Origin: CF-167 sp963695195
GTDB lineage: Bacteria; Chloroflexota; Limnocylindria; QHBO01
Length of the DNA: 64,000 nt
Assembly (NCBI GenBank): GCA_963695195.1
Contig: CAVOGE010000007.1
Span: 1,488,001-1,552,000, forward strand
Reading direction: 5' to 3'
Both the position numbers and the translations under genes were made by a program. Each line of letters begins with the position of its first letter. Within the stretch, counting starts at the first letter, position 1. The notes under the pieces were generated by a model, which saw only the letters and a program-made list of their open reading frames with translations, did not search any database and had not been told where the DNA came from. Positions 55,022 through 63,345 of this stretch are shown here, piece after piece.

Positions 55022-56059
55022 GTGACCGACGCGCACCGGAGCAAACATGTGACCTATCCCGTGACGCTGATCCCCGGAGACGGGATCGGCCCGGAGCTTG
55101 CCGAGGCGACCGTTGGCGTGCTCGAGGCGACCGGCATCGGCTTCGAATGGGATCCGCAACAGGCCGGCGAGGCGACCATCGCGAGCGAGGGGACGCCGCT
55201 GCCGGATCGCGTGGTGGAGAGCATCCGTCGCACCGGCGTGGCCATCAAAGGCCCCATCACGACGCCGGTCGGCGGCGGCTTTCGCAGCGTCAACGTGGCG
55301 CTTCGGCAGGCGCTGGAGCTGTACGCCAATGTGCGGCCCGCACGATCCATGGCGGGGGTGCACTCGCGGTACGAGGACGTTGACCTGATCATCGTCCGCG
55401 AGAACACCGAGGACCTGTACGCAGGGATCGAGCACCGGGTCGGGCCCGACGCGGCTGAGAGCATCAAGATCATCACGCGGGCGGCGAGCCAGCGGATCGC
55501 GCGCTACGCATTCGAGTACGCCGTGCGCAACGGCCGCCGCAGGGTGACCGCCGTCCACAAGGCGAACATCATGAAGCTCTCCGACGGCCTCTTCCTGGAG
55601 AGCTGCGGCCAGGTCGCCGCCGAGTACGCCGGACGGGTCGAGTTCGACGACCGCATCGTCGACAACATGTGCATGCAGCTCGTGCAGAAGCCGAACCTGT
55701 ACGACGTGCTGGTGTTGCCCAACCTGTACGGCGACATCGTCAGCGACCTCGCGGCCGGCCTGGTGGGTGGACTCGGCGTTGCGCCGGGCGCGAATATCGG
55801 CGAGCGGGCGGCGGTCTTTGAGGCTGTGCACGGGTCGGCCCCGAAGTACGCGGGGCAGGACAAGGCAAACCCGACGGCACTCATCCTGTCCGGGGCACTC
55901 ATGCTGCGGCACCTTGGTGAGACCGACGCCGCCGACCGGGTCGAGTCCGCGGTCCGCGCGGTGATCGCCGACGGTCAGACCACCACCTACGATCTGGGCG
56001 GCCGCGCCGGGACCCGCGAGTTCGCCGAGGCTGTCTCCGCCCGCGTCCGCGGCGCCTGA
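55022..56059 (+). CDS. icd: Isocitrate dehydrogenase, probably NAD-dependent
   Basis: This beta-decarboxylating dehydrogenase has LIPGDGIGPELAEATVGVLE, the isocitrate-type SVNVALRQALELYANVRPAR, and IVRENTEDLYAGIEH. The cofactor loop is HGSAPKYAGQDKANP, with Asp where NADP enzymes usually have Asn or basic residues, favouring NAD. The 345 residues match NAD-type IDH and the related homoisocitrate and isopropylmalate enzymes, but the SxN and NVRP region supports isocitrate. GTG is listed; it lies five bases before nothing else in the operon, and sdhC follows after five bases. Confidence 0.88.
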   Translation: MTDAHRSKHVTYPVTLIPGDGIGPELAEATVGVLEATGIGFEWDPQQAGEATIASEGTPLPDRVVESIRRTGVAIKGPITTPVGGGFRSVNVALRQALELYANVRPARSMAGVHSRYEDVDLIIVRENTEDLYAGIEHRVGPDAAESIKIITRAASQRIARYAFEYAVRNGRRRVTAVHKANIMKLSDGLFLESCGQVAAEYAGRVEFDDRIVDNMCMQLVQKPNLYDVLVLPNLYGDIVSDLAAGLVGGLGVAPGANIGERAAVFEAVHGSAPKYAGQDKANPTALILSGALMLRHLGETDAADRVESAVRAVIADGQTTTYDLGGRAGTREFAEAVSARVRGA

Positions 56060-56064
56060 TCAGC

Positions 56065-56433
56065 ATGTTCCGCTACCGCATGAGCTGGTCCGAGCTGGCC
56101 TGGCTCGGCCACCGGCTGTCCGGCGTCGGCGTACTGATCTACCTGTTCATGCACATCGTGGAGAACGCCACGCTGAGCTTTGGCCCCGAGGTCTACGACT
56201 GGACCCAGGTGCTCTTTCGCAATCTGCCGGTGCGCCTGGGCGAGATCCTCCTGATGGCCGCGCTGGTCTATCACTCGCTCAACGGGATGCGCGTGGTGTT
56301 GATGGACTTCTGGCCGGCAACCACGCGCTGGTACCGCCCGCTCACCTACGCGGTGGTCGTCACCACGGTGGTCGCCATGATTCCACTGGGCCTCATCATG
56401 ATCACGCCCTACGCCCCGTGGGGAGGTCGCTGA
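56065..56433 (+). CDS. sdhC: Succinate dehydrogenase cytochrome b subunit SdhC
   Basis: The 122 residues have three membrane segments and the SdhC pattern: SELAWLGHRLSGVGVLIYL with a heme-region histidine, MHIVENATLSFG, and YHSLNGMRVVLMDF. It anchors the dehydrogenase and helps bind heme and quinone. It begins five bases after icd and ends flush with sdhD, so the TCA genes form one run. Confidence 0.92.
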   Translation: MFRYRMSWSELAWLGHRLSGVGVLIYLFMHIVENATLSFGPEVYDWTQVLFRNLPVRLGEILLMAALVYHSLNGMRVVLMDFWPATTRWYRPLTYAVVVTTVVAMIPLGLIMITPYAPWGGR

Positions 56434-56898
56434 ATGAGCGTCGGGCGGCGCATCTGGCCGGTGGAGGGAGACCCGCTTCGGCGCAACCCGTCGCGGGCCG
56501 CCAAGGCTCGTCCCGCCGAGCCGGGGATCGAGCGGTTCATGTGGTACTTCATGCGCCTGAGTGGCCTGGCGCTGGTGCTGCTGGCGCTCGGCCACATGGG
56601 CATCATGCACGTCCTGGTGCAGCTCACCGGGCAGGAGATCAACTTCGCCTTCGTCCTCGAGCGCTGGGGGAACCCCTTCTGGCGAATCTACGACCTGCTG
56701 CTGCTCGTGCTGGCCCTGGTCCACGGGGTCAACGGGGCGCGAATCATCATTGGAGACTACGTCGTCCGGGGCGGTCTGCGCGGGCTGCTGATCGGCCTGC
56801 TGATGGCCATCGCATTGGTCTGGATGCTGCTCGGATTGGTGGTGATTCTCACGTTTGACCCCGCCACCGCGCCGGCCAACATCGGTCCACTCTCGTGA
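56434..56898 (+). CDS. sdhD: Succinate dehydrogenase membrane anchor SdhD
   Basis: The 154 residues have a polar N-terminus of 35 residues and three membrane segments. GHMGIMHVLVQLTGQEINFA and LVHGVNGARIIIGDYV hold the conserved His and Arg/Asp residues. It starts directly after sdhC and overlaps sdhA by four bases (GTGA). The pair of short anchors is like actinobacterial and Chloroflexota enzymes. Confidence 0.9.
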   Translation: MSVGRRIWPVEGDPLRRNPSRAAKARPAEPGIERFMWYFMRLSGLALVLLALGHMGIMHVLVQLTGQEINFAFVLERWGNPFWRIYDLLLLVLALVHGVNGARIIIGDYVVRGGLRGLLIGLLMAIALVWMLLGLVVILTFDPATAPANIGPLS

Positions 56899-58688
56899 GC
56901 CTTCGTCTGGCCGATGCGTCCGCGCGTCCGCGCGTCCGTACCCACGAGCTCGACGCGGTGGTGGTCGGCGCCGGAGGCGCCGGCCTGTACGCCGCCCTCG
57001 AGCTGAAGCGCAACCTCGGGCCGGAGGCCCGCATCGGTGTCATCAGCAAGCTGTATCCGAGCCGGTCTCACACCGGGGCGGCCCAGGGTGGGGTCTGCGC
57101 CGCGCTCGGCACCACCGAGGAGGACCACTGGGAGTGGCACTGGTTCGACACGGTGAAAGGTGGCGACTACCTCGTCGATCAGGACGCGGCGGAGGTGATG
57201 TGCCACGACGCGGTCGAGACGATCATCAACCTCGAGCACCTCGGGATGCCGTTCAATCGCACCGAGGAGGGTCGGATCGACCAGCGGCGCTTCGGTGGAC
57301 ACACCCGCAACGAGGGCGAGGCGCCGGTGCGACGAGCATGCTACGCGGCCGACCGGACCGGCCACGCCATCCTGCAGACCCTCTTCCAGCAGTGCATCCG
57401 GCTCGACGTCGCCTTCTACGACGAGTACCAGGTCCTCGATCTGCAGATGCCCGATGGTTCCGCAGGACCCGTGACCGGCGTGGTGGCGCTGCAGACCTCG
57501 ACGAGCGAGATCCATTCCTTCCGGGCGAAGGCGGTGCTGTTCGCCACCGGCGGCTTCGGCAAGATCTTCAAGGTCACCAGCAACGCACACACGTTGACCG
57601 GTGACGGCGTGGCGATCGCCTACCGTCGCGGCGTGCCGCTCGAGGACATGGAGTTCTTCCAGTTCCACCCGACCGGGATGTACAAGCTCGGCTTCCTCCT
57701 GTCAGAGGCGATGCGCGGGGAGGGCGGGTTCCTGGTCAACGGCGAGGGCGAGCGCTTCATGGAGCGCTACGCACCGACCATGAAGGACCTGGCCAGCCGG
57801 GACGTGGTCAGCCGCTCGATCTACCAGGAGATCGCCGCCGGACGTGGCGTCGACGGCAAGGATTTCGTCCACCTCGATGTTCGACACCTCGGCGCGCAGG
57901 TCCTCAACGAGAAGCTGCCCGACATGAGCGGCTTCATCCGAACCTACTTCGGCCTGGAGCCGCTCACCGACCTGGTGCCGATCCAGCCGACCGCGCACTA
58001 CGCCATGGGCGGCATCCCGACCGACATCGATGGTCGGGTCCTTGCCGACGAAGGCGGACGGCTGGTGCCCGGCTTCTATGCAGCCGGCGAATGCGCCTGC
58101 GTAAGCGTCCACGGCGGGAACCGGCTCGGTACGAATTCGCTCCTCGACATCCTGGTCTTCGGCCGCCGGGCGGGGATCGCCATGGCCGACGAGGTGCGGC
58201 GGGTCGATGCGCCGATCCGGGACCACGCGGCCGAGGCTGGCGTCACGGCGATGCGGGACGAGCTGCTTTCGCGCGCCGACGGCGAGCGGCCGGCGGTGAT
58301 TCGTGCCGAGCTCGCGGAGATCATGTTCAGCCACTGCGGCGTCTACCGAACGGCGGCGCTGCTCGAGGAGTGCCGGACGGCGGTGCGGTCCCTTCGTGAC
58401 CGAGCTACCGGCCTGGTGGTGCAGGACAAGGGGCGCCGCTACAACACCGATCTGGCTGACGCGCTCGAGCTGGGCTTCCTGCTCGACTGCGCCGAGGCGA
58501 CCGTCGAGTCCGCGGTCGCTCGCACTGAGAGTCGGGGCGCTCACGCGCGCGATGACTTTCCCGACCGCGACGACGTCGGTTGGCTCAAGCACACGTTCGC
58601 GTTCCGCGACACGGCCGGCGGCAGCCCGCGGCTCACCTACAAGCCGGTCACGATCACCCGCTTCCCGCCGAAACCACGGGTCTACTGA
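56895..58688 (+). CDS. sdhA: Succinate dehydrogenase flavoprotein subunit SdhA
   Basis: SdhA oxidises succinate to fumarate with covalent FAD. The Rossmann motif is DAVVVGAGGAGLYAALELK, the FAD-linked His59 is in SHTGAAQGG, and the active-site block is FQFHPTGMYKLGFLLSEAM. HGGNRLGTNSLLDILVFG is also present. The 597 residues are full length. Start GTG overlaps sdhD. The N-terminus RPRVR repeats a short arginine motif before the fold. Confidence 0.96.
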   Translation: MSLRLADASARPRVRTHELDAVVVGAGGAGLYAALELKRNLGPEARIGVISKLYPSRSHTGAAQGGVCAALGTTEEDHWEWHWFDTVKGGDYLVDQDAAEVMCHDAVETIINLEHLGMPFNRTEEGRIDQRRFGGHTRNEGEAPVRRACYAADRTGHAILQTLFQQCIRLDVAFYDEYQVLDLQMPDGSAGPVTGVVALQTSTSEIHSFRAKAVLFATGGFGKIFKVTSNAHTLTGDGVAIAYRRGVPLEDMEFFQFHPTGMYKLGFLLSEAMRGEGGFLVNGEGERFMERYAPTMKDLASRDVVSRSIYQEIAAGRGVDGKDFVHLDVRHLGAQVLNEKLPDMSGFIRTYFGLEPLTDLVPIQPTAHYAMGGIPTDIDGRVLADEGGRLVPGFYAAGECACVSVHGGNRLGTNSLLDILVFGRRAGIAMADEVRRVDAPIRDHAAEAGVTAMRDELLSRADGERPAVIRAELAEIMFSHCGVYRTAALLEECRTAVRSLRDRATGLVVQDKGRRYNTDLADALELGFLLDCAEATVESAVARTESRGAHARDDFPDRDDVGWLKHTFAFRDTAGGSPRLTYKPVTITRFPPKPRVY

Positions 58689-58690
58689 CG

Positions 58691-59395
58691 ATGGAGATCC
58701 AGCTGCGCGTACACCGATACGATCCGGAATCGGATCCCGCCCCGCACTGGGAGGAGTACCGGGTCGAGGCCGAGCCGTCCGACCGGGTGCTGGACCTGCT
58801 GCACCAGGTCAAGTGGTACCAGGATGGGACGCTCACCTTCCGTCGCTCATGTGGGCACGGGGTATGTGGCTCGGACGCCATGCTGATCAATGGCAGAAAC
58901 CGGCTCGCGTGCGAGTACCTGGTCAAGGATGCCGGCCCCAGGGTGACCGTCGAGCCGGTCCGGGGGATGCGGGTGATCAAGGATCTGCTGGTCGACATGG
59001 ACGGCTTCTGGGAGAAGTACCGGTCGGTGATGCCGTTCCTCGTGAACGACGAGGTGCCGACCGACGGCCTGGAGCGTCGCCAGACTCCCGAGGAGCGGGA
59101 CCGGTACGAGGACACCAGCAAATGCATCATGTGCGGGGCGTGCACCACCGCGTGCCCATCGTTCTGGTCGAACCCCGACTACGTCGGCCCCGCGGCCATC
59201 GTCAATGCCCATCGGTTCATCTTCGACAGTCGAGACACCGCGACCGAGGAACGGCTCGAGATCATGGCCGACGCCGACGGCGTGTGGCGCTGCCGGACGA
59301 TCTTCAACTGCGTGGAAGCCTGTCCGCGCGGCATCAACGTCACGCGCGCCATCATGGAGGTCACGCGGGAGGTGAAGAGTTCCGGACGTGGCTGA
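58691..59395 (+). CDS. sdhB: Succinate dehydrogenase iron-sulfur subunit SdhB
   Basis: SdhB passes electrons from FAD to the quinone site. The [2Fe-2S] cysteines are in RRSCGHGVCGSDAMLINGR and the downstream LACEYL. The [4Fe-4S] motif is SKCIMCGACTTACPS, and the third set is in IFNCVEACPRGIN. The 234 residues are normal. ATG two bases after sdhA was chosen. It overlaps the RNase H gene by eight bases. Confidence 0.95.
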   Translation: MEIQLRVHRYDPESDPAPHWEEYRVEAEPSDRVLDLLHQVKWYQDGTLTFRRSCGHGVCGSDAMLINGRNRLACEYLVKDAGPRVTVEPVRGMRVIKDLLVDMDGFWEKYRSVMPFLVNDEVPTDGLERRQTPEERDRYEDTSKCIMCGACTTACPSFWSNPDYVGPAAIVNAHRFIFDSRDTATEERLEIMADADGVWRCRTIFNCVEACPRGINVTRAIMEVTREVKSSGRG

Positions 59396-59840
59396 GTCGA
59401 CCCTGCGTCCGCGACCCCTGCGCCTCCTGATCCACACCGACGGCGCCGCCCGTGGCAATCCAGGCCCTGCCGGCGCCGGCGCCATCCTCCGCGACGCCGC
59501 GGATCGCCGGGTGGTCGGCGAGGTCGCGACCTTCCTGGGAGTTCGCACCAACAACTACGCTGAGTGGACCGCAGTGGCGCTGGCGCTCGAGGAGGCCGTC
59601 CTGCTCGGCGCGGATCACGTTGACCTGCGCATGGACTCCGAGCTGGTCGCCCGGCAGATCACCGGCCGCTACCGCGTCAAGCACCCAGACCTCAAGCCGA
59701 TTCACGCGCGGGTGATGGCGCTCCTCGCCCGGTTCACCGGCTACACCATCGGCCACGTTCCACGGGAGCTGAACAAGGATGCCGATCGACTCAGCAACGT
59801 GGCGATCGACCAATTGCCGGGCGCGCGGATGGCGGAGTAG
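59388..59840 (+). CDS. rnhA: Ribonuclease HI family protein
   Basis: It removes RNA from RNA-DNA hybrids. The acidic residues are in LLIHTDGAARGNPGPAGAG (Asp18), NNYAEWTAVALALEEA (Glu), LRMDSELVARQITGRYRVK (Asp) and RELNKDADRLSNVA (Asp). The form is the short 150-residue type common in Chloroflexota and actinobacteria, without the basic handle of E. coli RNase HI. GTG start overlaps sdhB. Its last codons contain the -35 of rnpB. Confidence 0.9.
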   Translation: MAESTLRPRPLRLLIHTDGAARGNPGPAGAGAILRDAADRRVVGEVATFLGVRTNNYAEWTAVALALEEAVLLGADHVDLRMDSELVARQITGRYRVKHPDLKPIHARVMALLARFTGYTIGHVPRELNKDADRLSNVAIDQLPGARMAE

Positions 59841-59843
59841 AAT
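59814..59843 (+). promoter_or_regulatory. Promoter for RNase P RNA
   Basis: TTGCCG (59814-59819) and TAGAAT (59838-59843) are 18 bases apart. The predicted start falls at the 5' end of the RNase P RNA, six bases after the -10. The promoter overlaps the end of rnhA. Confidence 0.7.
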
Positions 59844-59849
59844 CACGCT

Positions 59850-60171
59850 CCCTGGAGGCGGCTGGACGGCCGCGGGCGCGATCGTCGAAAGGCGGCGCCC
59901 GAGGAAAGTCCGGGCTCCACAGAGCAGGCTCGCGGGTAACGCCCGTCCGCCGTGAGGCGAGGACCAGCGCCACAGTGACGATGCCCGCAGCAATGCGGGA
60001 GTGAAACGCGGCAAGCTCGAGCCGGAGCAAGACCGAATAGGAGGGCGAGAGGCGGCGTTCGCGTCGCAGCAGGCGGCTCGCTCAGCCCTCGGGTAGGTCG
60101 CTCAGATGGATGGCCGTCGCGGCGCCGCAGGGCGCCGGCACAGAACCCGGCTTACAGGCCGCTCTCCAGGG
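59850..60171 (+). ncRNA. rnpB: RNase P RNA, bacterial type A
   Basis: The conserved core GAGGAAAGTCCGGGCTCC lies near 59910, and ACAGAACCCGGCTTACAGG near the 3' end. The ends pair as P1, CCCTGGAG with CTCCAGGG, giving 322 bases. The catalytic RNA matures tRNA 5' ends. Exact ends are by pairing and by the -10 position; no Rho-independent terminator follows. Confidence 0.93.
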
Positions 60172-60179
60172 GCCTCGGC

Positions 60180-60416
60180 CTAGTCCTCGTCGGCGCGCCA
60201 GATGGTCGTTGCGGTGCACGCGTTGCAGATCGCGCGCGCGTCATCGATGGTGCCGAGCGAGAGCGGGTTATCGCGACCGCCGAGCAGGCAGTCGACCTGG
60301 GTTCGGCGCCCCTGACCGTCAGGCAGGATCGCAACGTGGCGCACGCGGCAGCGGCGGATCCGCCCCTGCCGAGGGATCGGGATCCGCGGAGCGCTGTCGA
60401 TCGGGTCGAGCGCCAC
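60180..60416 (-). CDS. Small cysteine-containing hypothetical protein
   Basis: The 78 residues have a basic N-terminal half and a C-terminal half with Cys residues in QVDCLLGGRDNPLS and RAICNACTATTIWRADED. The CNAC pair plus the earlier Cys could bind zinc or iron. No family name was recognised. It is transcribed towards rnpB. Codon use is like the neighbours. Confidence 0.55.
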   Translation of the reverse strand: MALDPIDSAPRIPIPRQGRIRRCRVRHVAILPDGQGRRTQVDCLLGGRDNPLSLGTIDDARAICNACTATTIWRADED

Positions 60417-60562
60417 GGTGACCTTGTCACCCCCCTGGCGTCCGGCAGCATCTGCGCCGGATCCCCACCAGACTGGCCGTCGCGGCGGATCGGCTCAATG
60501 GGGCCTTCGTACCATCGCGCACGGTCCCGATGGCGCGCCTTCCGACCGCCGATCACCCGCGC

Positions 60563-60568
60563 TAGACT
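60563..60568 (+). promoter_or_regulatory. -10 element before the CPLLG/HRCY gene
   Basis: TAGACT is nine bases before the ATG of the next gene, with a weak TTCCGA 17 bases upstream. It would give a leaderless or near-leaderless mRNA. Confidence 0.4.
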
Positions 60569-60577
60569 CACGCCGAG

Positions 60578-61471
60578 ATGTTCGGGCGCCGGAAGCAGCT
60601 GGATCAGGCATCGACCCGTGAGGCCGAGCGTCGCGCGCTGTTTGCCGAACTCGCCAAGCGACCCGACACCGTCTGCCCGTTGCTGGGGCTCGCTGCATCG
60701 CGCACCGAATACCACGGTGAGTTCACGCGCGAGCACCGCTGCTATGCGTTCGGCGAGCCCGCTGAGCTCTCGTCCGAGCAGCAGGAGAAGGTGTGCCTGC
60801 AGCGCGGCTACGGGAACTGTCCTCGATATCTGCGTGGCGTCCTGGTGATCCCGACGGAGGAGCTCGAGGCGCTTCGACGACCAAGCGTGCCGGCTGCGCC
60901 ACCGCCACCACCACCGGCCGCTCCGCGACCAACCCCGAAGGTCGCGGCGGGAGGGGGTCGGCGAGGCGTCATCGCGGCGGTCCTGGTGCTCGCTCTGGCT
61001 GTGACCGGTGGAGGAGCCGCCTTCCTTGTCCTGCGTGACGATGGAGTTGCCGTTGCGCCCACGCCGACACCCTCGGCGAGCATGAGCGCCAGCGAGAGCG
61101 CCGAGCCCTCCGGCAGCCAATCGGCACCGCCGCCATCGCCCGTCCAGACACCCGATCCGACGCCGGACCCGGTCGACGTATTCGACTTCTTCGAGGTGGC
61201 GGTCGTGCCCGGCAGCTACCTGCTGTTCGAGGTCGATGAGGAGACCGGAGCGATCATCCGACAGGTCGACGCGATCTTCTCGGCCAACTCGCAGGCACCG
61301 GTCGAGAGGTTGACGCTTCCGGACGGCTCCCCGTACTGGCGGACGGCGCTCGGCTTCTACACCGGCCTCTCATACATCCACAACGAGTCGGGCCTATTCG
61401 GGATTCGCGCGGTCTACAAGCGGCCCGACGGCTCCCGCAGCTCGGAGCTGCTTCCCGAGGACGAGCTCTAG
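60578..61471 (+). CDS. Membrane protein with N-terminal four-cysteine motif
   Basis: The 297 residues have an N-terminal cysteine block: Cys33 (CPLLGLAAS), Cys55 (HRCYAFGEP), Cys73 (KVCLQRGY) and Cys81 (NCPRY). A Pro-rich linker, one membrane segment near 128-150 (VIAAVLVLALAVTGGGAAFL), a Ser/Pro-rich linker and a C-terminal soluble domain of about 100 residues follow. I have seen this cysteine arrangement in Chloroflexota proteins with other C-terminal domains, but I know no name or function. The cysteine block would be cytoplasmic. It may bind zinc or an iron-sulfur cluster. Confidence 0.75.
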   Translation: MFGRRKQLDQASTREAERRALFAELAKRPDTVCPLLGLAASRTEYHGEFTREHRCYAFGEPAELSSEQQEKVCLQRGYGNCPRYLRGVLVIPTEELEALRRPSVPAAPPPPPPAAPRPTPKVAAGGGRRGVIAAVLVLALAVTGGGAAFLVLRDDGVAVAPTPTPSASMSASESAEPSGSQSAPPPSPVQTPDPTPDPVDVFDFFEVAVVPGSYLLFEVDEETGAIIRQVDAIFSANSQAPVERLTLPDGSPYWRTALGFYTGLSYIHNESGLFGIRAVYKRPDGSRSSELLPEDEL

Positions 61472-61530
61472 CTCCTCGGCCCCCCGGCGACCGATCAAGG
61501 TCGCTGTCGCCTCATCCGGTCGAAAAGCCC

Positions 61531-61558
61531 TTGACGGGCTGCGCCTGCCCTGTAGAAT
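61531..61558 (+). promoter_or_regulatory. Promoter for mraZ
   Basis: TTGACG (61531-61536) and TAGAAT (61553-61558) are 16 bases apart, in the gap after the preceding gene. It is the best -35/-10 pair of the division cluster and lies directly upstream of the MraZ-type repeats. Confidence 0.75.
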
Positions 61559-61567
61559 GGCGCCCTG

Positions 61568-61602
61568 TGGTCCAAAGTGGGGCCAAATGGGGTTCAGTGG
61601 TA
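61568..61602 (+). promoter_or_regulatory. MraZ operator: four TGG repeats at 10-base spacing
   Basis: TGGTC, TGGGG, TGGGG and TGGTA start at 61568, 61578, 61588 and 61598, exactly ten bases apart. MraZ is known to bind direct TGGGN repeats with this helical spacing to control its own operon. The array begins about ten bases after the -10, so bound MraZ would block early transcription. Confidence 0.85.
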
Positions 61603-61614
61603 GACGTAGCGAAG

Positions 61615-62064
61615 ATGCAACCGTCGTCCTTTCTGACCGGTGAGTTCAGGCACACGCTGGATGACCGTGGTCGCGTGGCGATCCCGGTCCGCTTCCGCGG
61701 GCGCCTCGCGCCCGGAGCCACAATCTCGCGCTGGCTGGACGGCTGTCTCGGCCTCTTCCCGCAGGACGTCTGGAATGAGCTCGCGACCAAGCTGCAGGCG
61801 CTCCCGGTGACGAGCACCCGCGGTCGCGAGTTCGGCCGCTTCATGTCCTCGGGAGCCGTCGAGGTCGAGCTCGACCGGCAGGGGAGGGTCCTGATCCCCG
61901 GCTACCTGCGGGAGTACGCCGGAATCGGCGAGGGCGAGGTCGTCGTGGTCGGTGCGCTCAGCCGGCTGGAACTGTGGGCGCCGTCGGCATGGGAGCCATA
62001 TCGCTCACGCATCGAGGACGAGCCGGAGGCGCTCGCCGAGCACTTGGCCGACCTCGGGATCTGA
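61615..62064 (+). CDS. mraZ: Transcriptional regulator MraZ
   Basis: MraZ is a double AbrB-like DNA-binding protein that controls the division and cell-wall cluster. The two repeats are FRHTLDDRGRVAIPVRFRGR and VEVELDRQGRVLIPGYLREY. ATG at 61615 gives 149 residues, the family length. Starts further upstream would put coding sequence over the operator and promoter. rsmH follows after 94 bases. Confidence 0.94.
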   Translation: MQPSSFLTGEFRHTLDDRGRVAIPVRFRGRLAPGATISRWLDGCLGLFPQDVWNELATKLQALPVTSTRGREFGRFMSSGAVEVELDRQGRVLIPGYLREYAGIGEGEVVVVGALSRLELWAPSAWEPYRSRIEDEPEALAEHLADLGI

Positions 62065-62115
62065 GGGAGCGTGACGCCATGACGCACGTCGCATTCCCGC
62101 CATTCATGCGTCTCC

Positions 62116-62129
62116 GGGCCGATCGGCCC
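62116..62129 (+). repeat. Perfect 14-base palindrome between mraZ and rsmH
   Basis: GGGCCGATCGGCCC reads the same on both strands. It lies in the 94-base gap before rsmH. It may be a protein site or chance in GC-rich DNA. Confidence 0.4.
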
Positions 62130-62158
62130 GTCGCCCGACACGAAAGGTGCAACCGCCA

Positions 62159-63112
62159 ATGGGAGAAGGGCACCTGCCGGTCCTCGTCGACGAGGTTCTT
62201 GCCTCGCTGGCGCTCGGGCCCGGCAGCTCCGCGGCGGACTGCACGGTCGGGGGCGGTGGGCACGCCGAGCGGCTCCTGGAGGCATCGTCTCCGGATGGTC
62301 GCCTGCTCGGCATCGACGCCGATCGGGCGGCCATCGCGGAGGCGCATCGGGTCCTCCACCGTTTTGGCGATCGCGTCGTCCTGCGCCACGCCAACTTCGC
62401 GGAGCTCCACGACACGGCTCAGCAGGCCGGCTTCGTCGAACTCGACGCGGTCCTCTTCGACCTCGGACTCTCCAGCTACCAGCTCGCCGACCCGGAACGC
62501 GGGTTTGGCTTCGCGGCCGATGCGCCGCCGGACATGAGATTCGATGAAGATCGTGGTGTATCGGCCCTCGACCTCATCGACCGTGCTTCGGAGCGAGAGC
62601 TCGCCGGAGTCCTCGCGACGTTTGGTGAAGAACGCCGTGCAGGCCGCATCGCGAAGGCGATCCTGGCGGCGCGTGCGGAAGGTCGCCTGATGACAGCCGC
62701 CGACCTTGCCGCCGTGGTTGCATCGGCCGCGCCGCAGCGCGCGGCCGACCGTGGGCGCATCCATCCGGCCACGCGGACCTTCCAGGCGCTGCGCATCGCC
62801 GTCAACCGGGAGCTGGATGTGCTGGGCGCCGGCCTGGAAGCGGCGCTGGCACTGCTGCGACCGGGCGGCCGGCTGGCCGTGATCAGCTACCACTCCGGTG
62901 AGGATCGCATCGCCAAACGCTTCATCGCCCGCGAAAGCCGGGACTGCATCGAGCAGCCGCTGCCGCCGGCGTGCACCTGCGGACACCGCGCACAGCTGCG
63001 GCCCATCACCAAGCGGGTGGTGAGGCCCAGCCCCGGCGAGATTCATCGCAACCGTCGCGCGCGCAGCGCTCGTCTGCGCGTGGCCGAAAAGCTCGCGTCG
63101 GCGAGCACGTAG
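62159..63112 (+). CDS. rsmH: 16S rRNA m4C1402 methyltransferase RsmH (MraW)
   Basis: RsmH methylates C1402 in the decoding centre. It opens HLPVLVDEVLASLALGPG and has the SAM motif ADCTVGGGGHAERLLEA, DLGLSSYQLADPERGF, and PGGRLAVISYHSGEDRIAK. ATG at 62159 has AAAGGTG upstream; GTG four codons earlier is possible. The length is about 317 residues. Its place after mraZ is standard. Confidence 0.95.
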   Translation: MGEGHLPVLVDEVLASLALGPGSSAADCTVGGGGHAERLLEASSPDGRLLGIDADRAAIAEAHRVLHRFGDRVVLRHANFAELHDTAQQAGFVELDAVLFDLGLSSYQLADPERGFGFAADAPPDMRFDEDRGVSALDLIDRASERELAGVLATFGEERRAGRIAKAILAARAEGRLMTAADLAAVVASAAPQRAADRGRIHPATRTFQALRIAVNRELDVLGAGLEAALALLRPGGRLAVISYHSGEDRIAKRFIARESRDCIEQPLPPACTCGHRAQLRPITKRVVRPSPGEIHRNRRARSARLRVAEKLASAST

Positions 63113-63135
63113 TCATCGAAGAGGAGGGCACACGG

Positions 63136-63345
63136 ATGAGTCGAGGACGGCCACGTCACCAGTCGAGCCGCCGCCGGATGTACAGCGGCCGCCAGCGCGA
63201 AGTGCGCGAGCGACGCATGCAGATGCCGGTCGAAGACGGCCACGCGTCAGACCATGCCACCACGTTCGAGATTGACGAGTCCCGTGACTACGACGCACCC
63301 GCCGCGTGGGGCGCACCGCTGCAGCGTCGGGCGAGCGCCGCCTAG
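63136..63345 (+). CDS. Small basic hypothetical protein of the division cluster
   Basis: The 69 residues are Arg-rich at the N-terminus (MSRGRPRHQSSRRRMYSGRQ) and acidic near the C-terminus (FEIDESRDYDAPAAWG). No membrane segment. A GAAGAGGAGGG ribosome-binding site lies at the right distance. It ends flush with the ftsL-like gene, so it is likely translated with the division genes. No family recognised. Confidence 0.65.
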   Translation: MSRGRPRHQSSRRRMYSGRQREVRERRMQMPVEDGHASDHATTFEIDESRDYDAPAAWGAPLQRRASAA

